From the NCBI GenBank assembly GCA_964572045.1, contig CAZNEI010000008.1, positions 11,559 through 75,558 of the forward strand: a stretch of DNA of 64,000 bases, written 5' to 3'. Source of the DNA: CBDCKR01 sp964572045 (GTDB taxonomy: Bacteria; Gemmatimonadota; Gemmatimonadetes; Longimicrobiales; Gaopeijiaceae). Positions 25,735 through 33,815 of this stretch are shown here, one piece after another. The translations under genes were made by a program, and so were the position numbers. Within the stretch, counting starts at the first letter, position 1. Each line of letters starts with the position of its first letter. The notes under the pieces were generated by a model that did no database searches, was not told the origin of the DNA, and saw only the letters and a list, made by a program, of their open reading frames with translations.

Positions 25735-27213
25735 CTAGCCACGGACCGGTGCTTGGAGGGCTTCGTGAACGGAGTCCATCTCCTCGGCGGCCCCGTCTGG
25801 AGGCGATGTCGCGAGGCTGACGCCGATGGTGGCGGCGAACCCCACCACGAACCCCGGGATCATCTCATAGAGCTCGAAGAACCGTTCTTTGAAGAGCAGG
25901 ACCCAAAGCACTGCAGCCAGGAACCCGCTCACCATCCCGGCGATCGCCCCCGCCCGTGTCGTGCGCCGCCAGAAGAGCGAGCAGAGAACGACCGGGGTGA
26001 AGGCACTCGCAAGCCCGGACCAGGCGAAGAGCACGAACCAGAAGATGGCACGGGTTTCGGTGAGAGCAGCGGCGAGGGCCATCGCCCCGATCACCACCGT
26101 GACACCCTTTCCGTAGAGTGAGAGCCTGCGCTCGCTGACGTCAGGGCGGAAGACCTGTTGAACGATGTCCCGCACCACCGCCGAGGACGCCAAGATCAGG
26201 AGCGAGTCCACGGTCGACATGATAGCGGCGAGGACCACTACCAGGAATATCCCTGTGAAGAAAGCCGAGAAGAGGGCGCTGCTCATCACCGGAAGGATCG
26301 TCTCTTGGTCGAGGAGGCCGGGGAACAGGACACGCCCGGCCATTCCCCCGAATACCGCCCCGAGATCAAAGACCAGAATGCAGAAAACCGCGATCTTGCC
26401 ACCGTGAACGATGTCGCGTTGTCCCCGAGCCGAGATGAAGCGAGTGAGCAGCTGGGGCGAGCCCATGAACGCGAGGCCGATCGCGATGAAGCCCAACACG
26501 TCGATATAGCCCCGCAGGCTGAGGCCGGCGGGACCCATCGATCCGAGGAGCGCCGGGTCTTGCGCTCTTAGGCCCTCGATCAGTGCCGACCACCCGCCCA
26601 CCGCTGCGATGCCGACGACCGGAAGCACCGCCAAGCAGGTGAACATCAGGACGCCTTGAAGCAGGTCACTGTAGGCCACAGCCTTGAAGCCACCCACGGT
26701 CGTGTAGTAGAGGATGACGGCCGCGCCGATCCACACACCCAGCGAATAGCCTGTATCCAGGAACGAGTTGAAGGCCTTTCCCGAAGCGGTCAGCTGGGCC
26801 GCAGTGTATGCGGTCACCATACTCACGATGATGACCATGCTGACCAGACGGATGACGTGTCGCGTATCGCCGAATCTGGACTCGAGATAGTCGGGAACCG
26901 TAATCGAGTCGTACCGGTCGGTGTATTCTTTGAACGGGCGGGCCACATACTTCCAGGCGAGGAGCACGCCGAGGAACTCTCCCAGGACCACCCACAGGGC
27001 GTGGAAGCCGACGGCGTAGCCCATTCCGGTAAGCCCGAGGAGGAGCCAAGCGCTCTCGCCCGTAGAGTTCGAGCTAAAGGCGATGACCCAAGACGGGAGC
27101 TTCTTCTCGGCGACGTAGTACCCGGCCACACTCCCCGAAATGCGGCTCGCCCACAAGCCGAGGCCCAAGAGTACGAGGAGGTAGACGACAAGCACCCCGA
27201 TGATAACGGTCAC
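25735..27213 (-). CDS. Sodium:solute symporter (SSS family, PutP-like)
   Basis: A 492-residue membrane protein with about 13 helices. The PutP-like pattern includes WVIAFSSNSTGESAWLLLG, GFKAVAYSDLLQGVLM and the Na+-site segment LAAIMSTVDSLLILASSAVVRD. The start is GTG at 27213 with AAAGGAT six bases upstream. It lies 68 bases after the aminotransferase on the same strand and is the last gene of the mmsA, aminotransferase and symporter unit. The substrate is therefore probably an amino acid degraded by those enzymes, such as beta-alanine or proline. That is inference from context. Confidence 0.92.
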   Translation of the reverse strand: MTVIIGVLVVYLLVLLGLGLWASRISGSVAGYYVAEKKLPSWVIAFSSNSTGESAWLLLGLTGMGYAVGFHALWVVLGEFLGVLLAWKYVARPFKEYTDRYDSITVPDYLESRFGDTRHVIRLVSMVIIVSMVTAYTAAQLTASGKAFNSFLDTGYSLGVWIGAAVILYYTTVGGFKAVAYSDLLQGVLMFTCLAVLPVVGIAAVGGWSALIEGLRAQDPALLGSMGPAGLSLRGYIDVLGFIAIGLAFMGSPQLLTRFISARGQRDIVHGGKIAVFCILVFDLGAVFGGMAGRVLFPGLLDQETILPVMSSALFSAFFTGIFLVVVLAAIMSTVDSLLILASSAVVRDIVQQVFRPDVSERRLSLYGKGVTVVIGAMALAAALTETRAIFWFVLFAWSGLASAFTPVVLCSLFWRRTTRAGAIAGMVSGFLAAVLWVLLFKERFFELYEMIPGFVVGFAATIGVSLATSPPDGAAEEMDSVHEALQAPVRG

Positions 27214-27281
27214 CGGCTATCCTTTCACTCTCGGGGGTGGCGAGCGCGGGGACCCACGTTCCGCGGCGGCGCGCCCGCCCA

Positions 27282-28640
27282 TCAGCCGTCGTTTACGCGA
27301 CGGCACGCCCGCTCCAAACGCTCCAGCCCTTCGGCGATCTCGCTCTCGGTGACGAGCAGCGAGGGTCCCATGCGGATCACGTGGCCACGGAGTCCTCCGG
27401 TCCCGACCAAGAGGCCCGCTCCCCTGGCGGCCTCCAGAAGAGCTCTCGACTTGGCCGGAGAGGCCTCCTTTGTGACCGGATCCTCCACCAGCTCCAACGC
27501 TTGCATCAGGCCCATACCCCGGACCTCGCCGATCCACCGGAAACGCTCACGCAGCTCCAGGAGGCCTGCACGGAGCTGGTCGCCCCGCTCCTTGGCTCTG
27601 CGAGGCACGTCTGCTTCGACCATGACCTCCAGCGTAGCGTTGGTCGCCGCCATCGCCACCGGGTTCCCCCCGAAGGTCGAGATCGTCTTGGACCGCCACG
27701 AGGCCGCGATCTCCGGCCGCGTGATCGTGGCGCCCACCGGCATCCCGTTGGCGATGCCCTTCGCCATGACCATGATGTCGGGTTCGACGCCCGAGTGCTC
27801 GATGCCAAACCAGTGTTCCCCCGTTCGACCGAACCCAGCCTGCACTTCGTCGGAGATGAACAGCCCCCCGTGGGACCGTATGACCTCAGCCGCGCGGGTG
27901 AGGTATCCCTCCGGAGGCACGATGTATCCCCCGACCCCCATGATGGACTCGGCAATGAAGGCGGCCGGACGGCCGTTGGTGGTCGTCTGAATGACGTCTT
28001 CGAGATCCTTGACAAAGGCCTCCGTACAGCTGTCGTCGCACGGCGGTTGGCAGAACGGGCAACGATACGGGTAGGGAGTGAGCGTGTGCTTGATCCCTGG
28101 AAAGGTGGACGCCATCGGCCGCCAATCGCTGACGGCGGTGATGTTGGTGGCCAGGAAACTGCGGCCGTGGTACGCCTGGCGGAGCGCGACGATCTCCGTG
28201 CGGCCCGTGTGGATGCAGGCCATGTGGATCGCCGTCTCGATCGCTTCGGTACCGGAGTTAGTGAAGAACGTCTGACTCAACCGGCCGGGGGCAAGCCCGG
28301 CGAGTCGCCGCGCGGCCTCCACCTGGGGCTCGGTGACGTAGAGCGTGGACGTATGGCCCAGGCGAGCCATCTGCTCCTGAGTGCGGGCCACCACCCTTGG
28401 ATGGCAGTGGCCCACCGAGGTGGTCAGGATGCCACCGAAGAGGTCAAGGTACTCGCGTCCATCGGCGTCCTTGACGCGTACGCCCTCGCCCTCGACCAGC
28501 ACGAGTGGCTCATCATAGAGGGGCTTGGCGCATGGAGAGACGAATCTGCGCTGGGCCTCCATGACCTCTTGGCTCTTGCTCGACGTCGCGACTCCGCTAG
28601 GCTCCATGCGCGCTTCCAGGGTGTCGTAGGGGTAGGGCAT
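27282..28640 (-). CDS. Class III PLP-dependent aminotransferase (AGXT2-like)
   Basis: A 452-residue class III aminotransferase. Typical segments are DLFGGILTTSVGHCHPRV, FTNSGTEAIETAIHMA, AYHGRSF, FISDEVQAGFGRTG (PLP-binding Asp), and VMAKGIANGMPVGA, where the Lys is the PLP Schiff-base residue. The region PYPYRCPFCQPPCDDSC is Cys-rich and characteristic of the alanine-glyoxylate/AGXT2-like subgroup. A likely reaction is transfer of an amino group from beta-alanine or a related omega-amino acid to pyruvate or glyoxylate. It lies 84 bases downstream of mmsA, whose enzyme would take the semialdehyde product. Confidence 0.9.
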   Translation of the reverse strand: MPYPYDTLEARMEPSGVATSSKSQEVMEAQRRFVSPCAKPLYDEPLVLVEGEGVRVKDADGREYLDLFGGILTTSVGHCHPRVVARTQEQMARLGHTSTLYVTEPQVEAARRLAGLAPGRLSQTFFTNSGTEAIETAIHMACIHTGRTEIVALRQAYHGRSFLATNITAVSDWRPMASTFPGIKHTLTPYPYRCPFCQPPCDDSCTEAFVKDLEDVIQTTTNGRPAAFIAESIMGVGGYIVPPEGYLTRAAEVIRSHGGLFISDEVQAGFGRTGEHWFGIEHSGVEPDIMVMAKGIANGMPVGATITRPEIAASWRSKTISTFGGNPVAMAATNATLEVMVEADVPRRAKERGDQLRAGLLELRERFRWIGEVRGMGLMQALELVEDPVTKEASPAKSRALLEAARGAGLLVGTGGLRGHVIRMGPSLLVTESEIAEGLERLERACRRVNDG

Positions 28641-28724
28641 GTGGCCGTCGGGCAGTCCGACGATCCGGCGGAGAGTTTATTGCCGGTTCAGGAGGTGCGC
28701 CAGTGCGTCTGGAACCGGTGGCGC

Positions 28725-30263
28725 TCAGGCGGTGCTGGGAAAAGCAAACGTGGCGCCCTCGCGAACGCCACTCGACGGCCAGCGCTGCGTAATCGTCTTT
28801 CGACGTGTATAAAAGCGCACTCCGTCGGGGCCGTACGCGAAAAGATCGCCGAAGAGCGAACGCTTCCACCCGCCAAAGCTATGGTACGCCACGGGTACGG
28901 GGAGGGGGACGTTGACGCCGACCATGCCGGCCTTGATGCGGTCGCCGAAAAACCGCGCGGCCTCGCCGTCGCGGGTGAAGATGCACGCTCCGTTGCCGTA
29001 TTCGTGTGCGTCAGTCAGGTCCATCGCCTCCTGCATGCTCTTGGCGCGGACGACGCAGAGAACCGGACCGAAGATCTCATCGGTGTAGATCCGCATATGG
29101 GTCTTGACGTTGTCGAAGAGGCAGGCCCCGAGGAAGAAACCGTTCTCGTGACCCGGAATCTCAAGACGCCGGCCGTCCACGACCAGGTCCGCTCCCTCCT
29201 CCATGCCAAGCTCGACGTAGCCCCGGACTCGCTCGTACGCCTCACGGCTGACCAGGGGGCCCATGTCATTGCCGAGCTGGCAGCCGGCACCCACCCTCAT
29301 CCGCCCGATGCGCTCCTTGAGTCCCTCGACCAACGCATCCCCGGTCTTCTCGCCGACAGCGACGACCACCGAGATCGCCATGCAGCGCTCTCCACAGGAA
29401 CCGTAGGCGGCACCCATCAGGGCGTTGAGCGTGTTGTCCATGTCAGCATCGGGCAAAACGACAGCGTGGTTCTTGGCGCCGCCCAGGGCCTGGACGCGCT
29501 TTCCGTTGGCGGTGCCTGTGCGATGAACGTACTCGGCGACGGGTGTGGATCCCACGAAGCTGACAGCCTGCACCCGCGGGTCGGTGAGCAGGGTGTCAAC
29601 CGCTTCCTTCCCGCCGTTCACAAGGTTCATCACCCCGTCCGGCAGCCCCGCCTCCCCCAAGAGTTCTGCGGCCAACATCGGTGCGCTTGGATCCCGCTCC
29701 GAAGGCTTCAGAACGAATGTGTTCCCGCATACCAACGCGATGGGATACATCCACATGGGCACCATCGCCGGGAAGTTGAAGGGCGTGATGCCACTGACCA
29801 CGCCGATCGGTTGAAACTCCGACCAGCTGTCGATCGAGGGGCCGACATTCTTGCTATGCTCACCCTTGAGTAGCTCAGGGGCTGAGCAAGCGTACTCCAC
29901 GTTCTCAAGACCGCGCTGGAGCTCGCCCGCCGCGTCCTCCAGGACCTTTCCGTGCTCCTCGCTGACTAGCCTTGCCAGGCGGTCGCGGTTCTTCTCGAGC
30001 AGCTGCTTGTAGCGGAACATGATCCGTGCCCGCTTCGCAGCGGGGGTGTCCCTCCAGGCGGGAAACGCCGCCTCGGCGACGGAGATGGCCGCTTCGACCG
30101 TCTCCTTGTCGGCCAAGGCCACTCGGCGGATGACGGCGCCCGTGGACGGATCGTAGACGGCCTGCGCGTCGCCGCTCAGGGGTGAGACGGCCCGACCGTT
30201 GATGAAGTGGCCGACGACCGGGATCGCCGTGCGCGTCTCGGGTGCTGTCATGGTGTCTGTCAT
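28725..30263 (-). CDS. mmsA: CoA-acylating methylmalonate/malonate-semialdehyde dehydrogenase
   Basis: A 512-residue aldehyde dehydrogenase of the MmsA type: HFINGRAV at the N-terminus, GVVSGITPFNFPAMVPMWMY, FVGSTPVAEY, LGGAKNHAVVLPDAD and the nucleophile in GSCGERCMA. ITPFNFPAMVP and GGAKNH are hallmarks of CoA-dependent semialdehyde dehydrogenases. It converts (methyl)malonate semialdehyde to propionyl-CoA or acetyl-CoA with NAD+ and CoA in valine, beta-alanine or myo-inositol breakdown. It is the first gene of the three-gene unit. Confidence 0.95.
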   Translation of the reverse strand: MTDTMTAPETRTAIPVVGHFINGRAVSPLSGDAQAVYDPSTGAVIRRVALADKETVEAAISVAEAAFPAWRDTPAAKRARIMFRYKQLLEKNRDRLARLVSEEHGKVLEDAAGELQRGLENVEYACSAPELLKGEHSKNVGPSIDSWSEFQPIGVVSGITPFNFPAMVPMWMYPIALVCGNTFVLKPSERDPSAPMLAAELLGEAGLPDGVMNLVNGGKEAVDTLLTDPRVQAVSFVGSTPVAEYVHRTGTANGKRVQALGGAKNHAVVLPDADMDNTLNALMGAAYGSCGERCMAISVVVAVGEKTGDALVEGLKERIGRMRVGAGCQLGNDMGPLVSREAYERVRGYVELGMEEGADLVVDGRRLEIPGHENGFFLGACLFDNVKTHMRIYTDEIFGPVLCVVRAKSMQEAMDLTDAHEYGNGACIFTRDGEAARFFGDRIKAGMVGVNVPLPVPVAYHSFGGWKRSLFGDLFAYGPDGVRFYTRRKTITQRWPSSGVREGATFAFPSTA

Positions 30264-30383
30264 TTCCTGCCTACCGGCTCGAGAGCCCTTGATCGGGCCG
30301 ACCTAATCTAAGGAAGCGATGCCCCGTCACAATACGCACCGGGCGCACCGCTCGTCTCGGTCCTGCGGCCCGGAGCGAGGCGC

Positions 30384-31151
30384 CTAGAGGCCTCCTCCCC
30401 TCATGCGCTCAAGGGCTTGGGTCGCGGCGCGGTGACCCGGCTCGAGCTCGAGCACCCTCTCGTACGCCTCCACAGCCGCGTCCGCCTGACCTTCGAACGT
30501 GTGGATCTGCCCCCTGAGGAGCCAGGACGGGACGGATTCGGGATGGTGCTCGAGGTTAAGCGCAATCACGGCCAAAGCAGCGTCGGCATCATTCCGAGCC
30601 AGCACTTGCGCGACCCTCTCCAGGGAAGCGGGCCCGAAGTCGTAAGCACCCCTGCCGAAGTAGTCCTCCCGGAGCTCGTCGTAACGGGCCTTCACAGCCC
30701 CGAAACCCCCTTCGTCCGCAGCCCAGGTCAACTCCTGCACGAGCGTAACCGGTGCGGGCTTGCCCGCGTGGCAGGTTACGCAGGCCACCTCAAAGTTGCG
30801 CTCGTCGCGGTCGGCGAGTCGCGCGATGTGGTCGGCGTTGATCGCCTCTAGCATCGCCATCATCGCTCGCGCCGTTCCCTTGGCCGGCTTCTCGTCAGAG
30901 GCAAAATCGTCGTCCGGGGAGTCAAGGTCGTCGGAGACGGTGTGACAGTGGGCGCACCCGACGCCGAGGGCATCGGAGAAGCTCCCCATGATCCCTATGA
31001 GCTGACGGCGGCTAATGTCGTCGGGCAGGAGCTGAAGGTTGCTGAAATCGTCAGGGATCCCTTGCGCGGCCACGGGGACCGCCGTAATCGCGCCGAGGAG
31101 CAAGCCGACCAATGGACTCACGCGCGCTGCAGATCTGGCGACAATGATCAA
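30384..31151 (-). CDS. Secreted diheme c-type cytochrome with C-terminal TPR repeats
   Basis: About 255 residues. A signal peptide (IIVARSAARVSPLVGLLLGA, cleaved near VAAQG) is followed by a reaction-centre-cytochrome-like domain: NLQLLPDDISRRQLIGIM, FSDALGVGCAHCH and VACVTCHAG give two CxxCH heme sites. The C-terminal ~90 residues are TPR-like (LARNDADAALAVIALNLEHH, AVEAYERVLELEPGHRAA). The start TTG at 31151 is chosen because GGGAGG lies six bases upstream and the signal peptide begins there; the longer frame from 31262 adds an implausible N-terminus. It is probably periplasmic and involved in electron transfer, partner unknown. Confidence 0.85.
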   Translation of the reverse strand: MIIVARSAARVSPLVGLLLGAITAVPVAAQGIPDDFSNLQLLPDDISRRQLIGIMGSFSDALGVGCAHCHTVSDDLDSPDDDFASDEKPAKGTARAMMAMLEAINADHIARLADRDERNFEVACVTCHAGKPAPVTLVQELTWAADEGGFGAVKARYDELREDYFGRGAYDFGPASLERVAQVLARNDADAALAVIALNLEHHPESVPSWLLRGQIHTFEGQADAAVEAYERVLELEPGHRAATQALERMRGGGL

Positions 31152-31157
31152 TGGGGT

Positions 31158-31163
31158 CCTCCC
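31158..31163 (-). promoter_or_regulatory. Ribosome binding site fixing a TTG start
   Basis: GGGAGG on the minus strand, six bases before TTG at 31151. It decides the start of the diheme cytochrome. Confidence 0.65.
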
Positions 31164-31275
31164 TTCGACCGAAACCACTCCCCGAACGGGGTCCTTCCCC
31201 GTCCGGACCACGGAGATCGGCGCGTCTTGTGGCGGCCGCATCGCGCGGGGCCACGGTGCCATGGATCACGCGATC

Positions 31276-31734
31276 TCACGGCTCACCCATCTTCCGGATC
31301 ACGTCGAACTCCTCCGGCGCGACCGGCTGAACGGAGAGTCTGGAGTTTTTCACAAGCACCATGCTGGTGAGCGCAGTCACCGCCTTGATGTCCCGAAGCG
31401 ATACCTCTGACTCGAACTTCTTCACGAACTCGATGTCGACCATCCACCAGCGCGGCTTGTCTTCGCTCGACTTCGGGTCATAGTACGTGCTCGTCTCGTC
31501 GAATTGGGTAAAGTCCGGGTATGCCTCCTTGATGACCCGGGCGACACCCACGACGCCGGGCGGCTTCTGCTGGCTATGGTAGTAGAGGACCTCGTCACCC
31601 TTCTTCATCGCTCGCATATGATTCCGGGCTTGGTAGTTCCGTACACCCTCCCAGTAGGTGGTCGCGTCCCTCTTCAGGTCATCGATCGAATAGACGTGGG
31701 GCTCGCTCTTCATGAGCCAATAGGACTTCGCCAT
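31276..31734 (-). CDS. EVE domain protein
   Basis: A 152-residue single-domain protein. It starts KSYWLMKSEPHVYSIDDL, with WEGVRNYQARNHMRAMKKGD and EVLYYHSQ, the classic EVE pattern. RWWMVDIEFVKKF and NSRLSVQPVAPEEF follow. EVE domains share the PUA/YTH fold and bind modified bases in nucleic acids. No restriction or modification gene is adjacent. It lies 131 bases from pckA, on the same strand. Confidence 0.93.
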   Translation of the reverse strand: MAKSYWLMKSEPHVYSIDDLKRDATTYWEGVRNYQARNHMRAMKKGDEVLYYHSQQKPPGVVGVARVIKEAYPDFTQFDETSTYYDPKSSEDKPRWWMVDIEFVKKFESEVSLRDIKAVTALTSMVLVKNSRLSVQPVAPEEFDVIRKMGEP

Positions 31735-31865
31735 AAGGTCCGTTCACTCGGTTGGAGGCCAACAGGTGGGGAAGAGCACCTCGCCCTGCTCGGCACGATC
31801 GTCCTCTCGTTCCACAGGGCTGGAGATTACGTGGCGGATGGGACGATTGACAACCATAGCGGTCG

Positions 31866-33491
31866 CTACCTCGGTGCTGCCTCCCTCACACCCGCCGGCA
31901 CATGCTCTTCGAAGCGGCTGAAGTTCTTCTCGAACATCGCAGCCAACCTCTTCGCGGCCGCGTCGTAGTCGACTCGGCTGGACCAAGTCAGGCGCGGGTT
32001 GAGGATTCCCTCAGGCACGCCGGGCACCTCGGCCGGAATGTGCAACCCGAACACCGAATCGGCCTCGGTGGCCACCCCCTCCAGCTCACCGGACAGCGCG
32101 GCACTCACCATCCTCCGGGTGAATGACAGTTTCATTCGGCTCCCGACGCCATATCCGCCCCCGCTCCACCCCGTGTTCACGAGCCACACGTTTGAACCGT
32201 GCTTACGAAGTCGGTTCCCAAGCATCTTCGCGTACTCGCCCGGGTGGCGGGGCAGGAATGGCGCTCCAAAACAAGCGCTGAAGGTCGCCTTGGGCTCGGT
32301 AATCCCGCGCTCGGTCCCCGCCACCTTCGCCGTGTAGCCCGACAGGAAATGGTACATCGCCTGCTCGGGCGAGAGCTTGGAGATGGGAGGCAGCACGCCG
32401 AAGGCATCCGCCGTGAGGAATACAACGGTCTTCGGGTGTGGCCCGAGGCTCGGAACCACCGCGTTGGGAATGTAGTGAAGGGGGTAGGAAGCGCGGGTAT
32501 TCTCGGTGATGCTTCCGTCGTCAAAGTCGATCTCACGCGTCGCCCCGTTCAGGATCACGTTCTCCAGGATCGTCCCAAACATCCTGGTGGCCCGATAGAT
32601 TTCGGGCTCGCGCTCCGAGGACAGGTTGATCGTCTTCGCGTAGCAACCTCCTTCGAAGTTGAAGATCCCCGACTCGCCCCAGCCGTGCTCGTCGTCTCCG
32701 ATAAGTGCTCGCTCCGGGTCCGCAGACAGAGTCGTCTTGCCCGTACCCGACAGGCCGAAGAACAACGCCGTGTCCCCTTCGCGTCCCAAGTTGGCCGCGC
32801 AGTGCATCGGCAATACGCCCTGGTCGGGCAACAGATAGTTCATCACCGAGAAGATCGACTTCTTCATCTCCCCGGCGTAGCTTGAGCCCCCGATCAAGAC
32901 CTGACGCTCCTTGAAGTTCACGACGATGAACGTCCCGCTCTTCAGCCCGAACTTCTGCGGATCGGCCACGTATCCCGGAGCGTGAAGCACGGTGAAGTCC
33001 GGCTCGAACCCGGCGAGCTCCTCTTCGGTGAGTCGAAGGAACATGTTGTAGGCGAAAAGGTTGTGCCACGCCTTGTGGTTTACCACGCGGATCCGTAGTC
33101 CGTGACCGGGGTCGGCACCAACACGGGCGTCGCGCACGAAGAGCTCCTGCTCGTTCAAGAACCCTACGACCTCTTCGCGAAGCCGATGGAAATGCTCTTC
33201 GCTTAGGGGCACGTTGACGGCGCCCCAGTCGATCGTTTCGCCGGTCACTGACTCGTTCACGGTGAATTTGTCGTCCGGCGAGCGGCCCGTGTGTGGAACC
33301 GTCTCGGCCGTGAACCCGCCCATATGCGCCAAGCGGCCCTCACCCCTCGCCAGCGCCTGCTCGCAAAGCTCGACCGGAGAGAGGTTCCAGTGCACCGGCT
33401 TCTGCGGGTCGAGTCCGGGCACGTCTCGGCCCACACACTCCGTAGCCTGACCTCCGATCACCCGAGAGACTCCTTCGGCCTGCGTCGCCAT
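31866..33491 (-). CDS. pckA: Phosphoenolpyruvate carboxykinase (ATP)
   Basis: A 541-residue ATP-type PEPCK. It has the substrate-site RSPDDKF, the kinase-1a P-loop FFGLSGTGKTTLSADP, the metal-binding LIGDDEHGW and GCYAKTINLS. It converts oxaloacetate and ATP to PEP and CO2 at the start of gluconeogenesis. The ATG at 33491 (MATQAEG) is preferred to an in-frame start at 33581 because the upstream residues overlap the promoter region. A 9-bp inverted repeat lies 59-97 bases upstream. Confidence 0.95.
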   Translation of the reverse strand: MATQAEGVSRVIGGQATECVGRDVPGLDPQKPVHWNLSPVELCEQALARGEGRLAHMGGFTAETVPHTGRSPDDKFTVNESVTGETIDWGAVNVPLSEEHFHRLREEVVGFLNEQELFVRDARVGADPGHGLRIRVVNHKAWHNLFAYNMFLRLTEEELAGFEPDFTVLHAPGYVADPQKFGLKSGTFIVVNFKERQVLIGGSSYAGEMKKSIFSVMNYLLPDQGVLPMHCAANLGREGDTALFFGLSGTGKTTLSADPERALIGDDEHGWGESGIFNFEGGCYAKTINLSSEREPEIYRATRMFGTILENVILNGATREIDFDDGSITENTRASYPLHYIPNAVVPSLGPHPKTVVFLTADAFGVLPPISKLSPEQAMYHFLSGYTAKVAGTERGITEPKATFSACFGAPFLPRHPGEYAKMLGNRLRKHGSNVWLVNTGWSGGGYGVGSRMKLSFTRRMVSAALSGELEGVATEADSVFGLHIPAEVPGVPEGILNPRLTWSSRVDYDAAAKRLAAMFEKNFSRFEEHVPAGVREAAPR

Positions 33492-33815
33492 TGATAGGGT
33501 CCTCTCATCGTCATTCTCATGTTGCACGGACGTGGGTCTTGAGGCCCGAGGACCGGATTTCGCCACTAATTCTCTATACATCCGGTCCCCGCGTCCACCG
33601 CCGCTCCTCTCGACAGGCTCGGCCCTCGCCGACCGAGAAGCTCACAATCCAGAGCCCTGACGAAGCGGATTCCCTACCGAGCAAGCTCGGATCGATTCGC
33701 CGGCTTGGCCGGCCTTGCCAGGGGAAGCCTTCGTGTCATACTCCAAGGTCGCACAGCCGGGAACTGTTCCGCGGAAGCCCGGTCCGATGCGACCGATTAG
33801 CTTAGGCGAGCGACG
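33492..33815. other. Divergent promoter region between pckA and the Omp85 gene
   Basis: 324 bases without a gene. It holds the inverted repeat at 33550-33588. A minus-strand frame crossing from the Omp85 gene is a shadow. Confidence 0.6.
33550..33588 (-). promoter_or_regulatory. 9-bp inverted repeat upstream of pckA, possible operator
   Basis: GGACCGGAT (33550-33558) and ATCCGGTCC (33580-33588) are perfect inverted copies. Their centres are 30 bp apart, about three helical turns, and the AT-rich spacer contains TATAGAGAAT on the minus strand. The position fits a regulated pckA promoter. Confidence 0.5.

Noticed and set aside
27237..29873. 878-codon plus-strand open frame
   Set aside because: It runs antisense through the aminotransferase and mmsA genes, both strongly supported on the minus strand.
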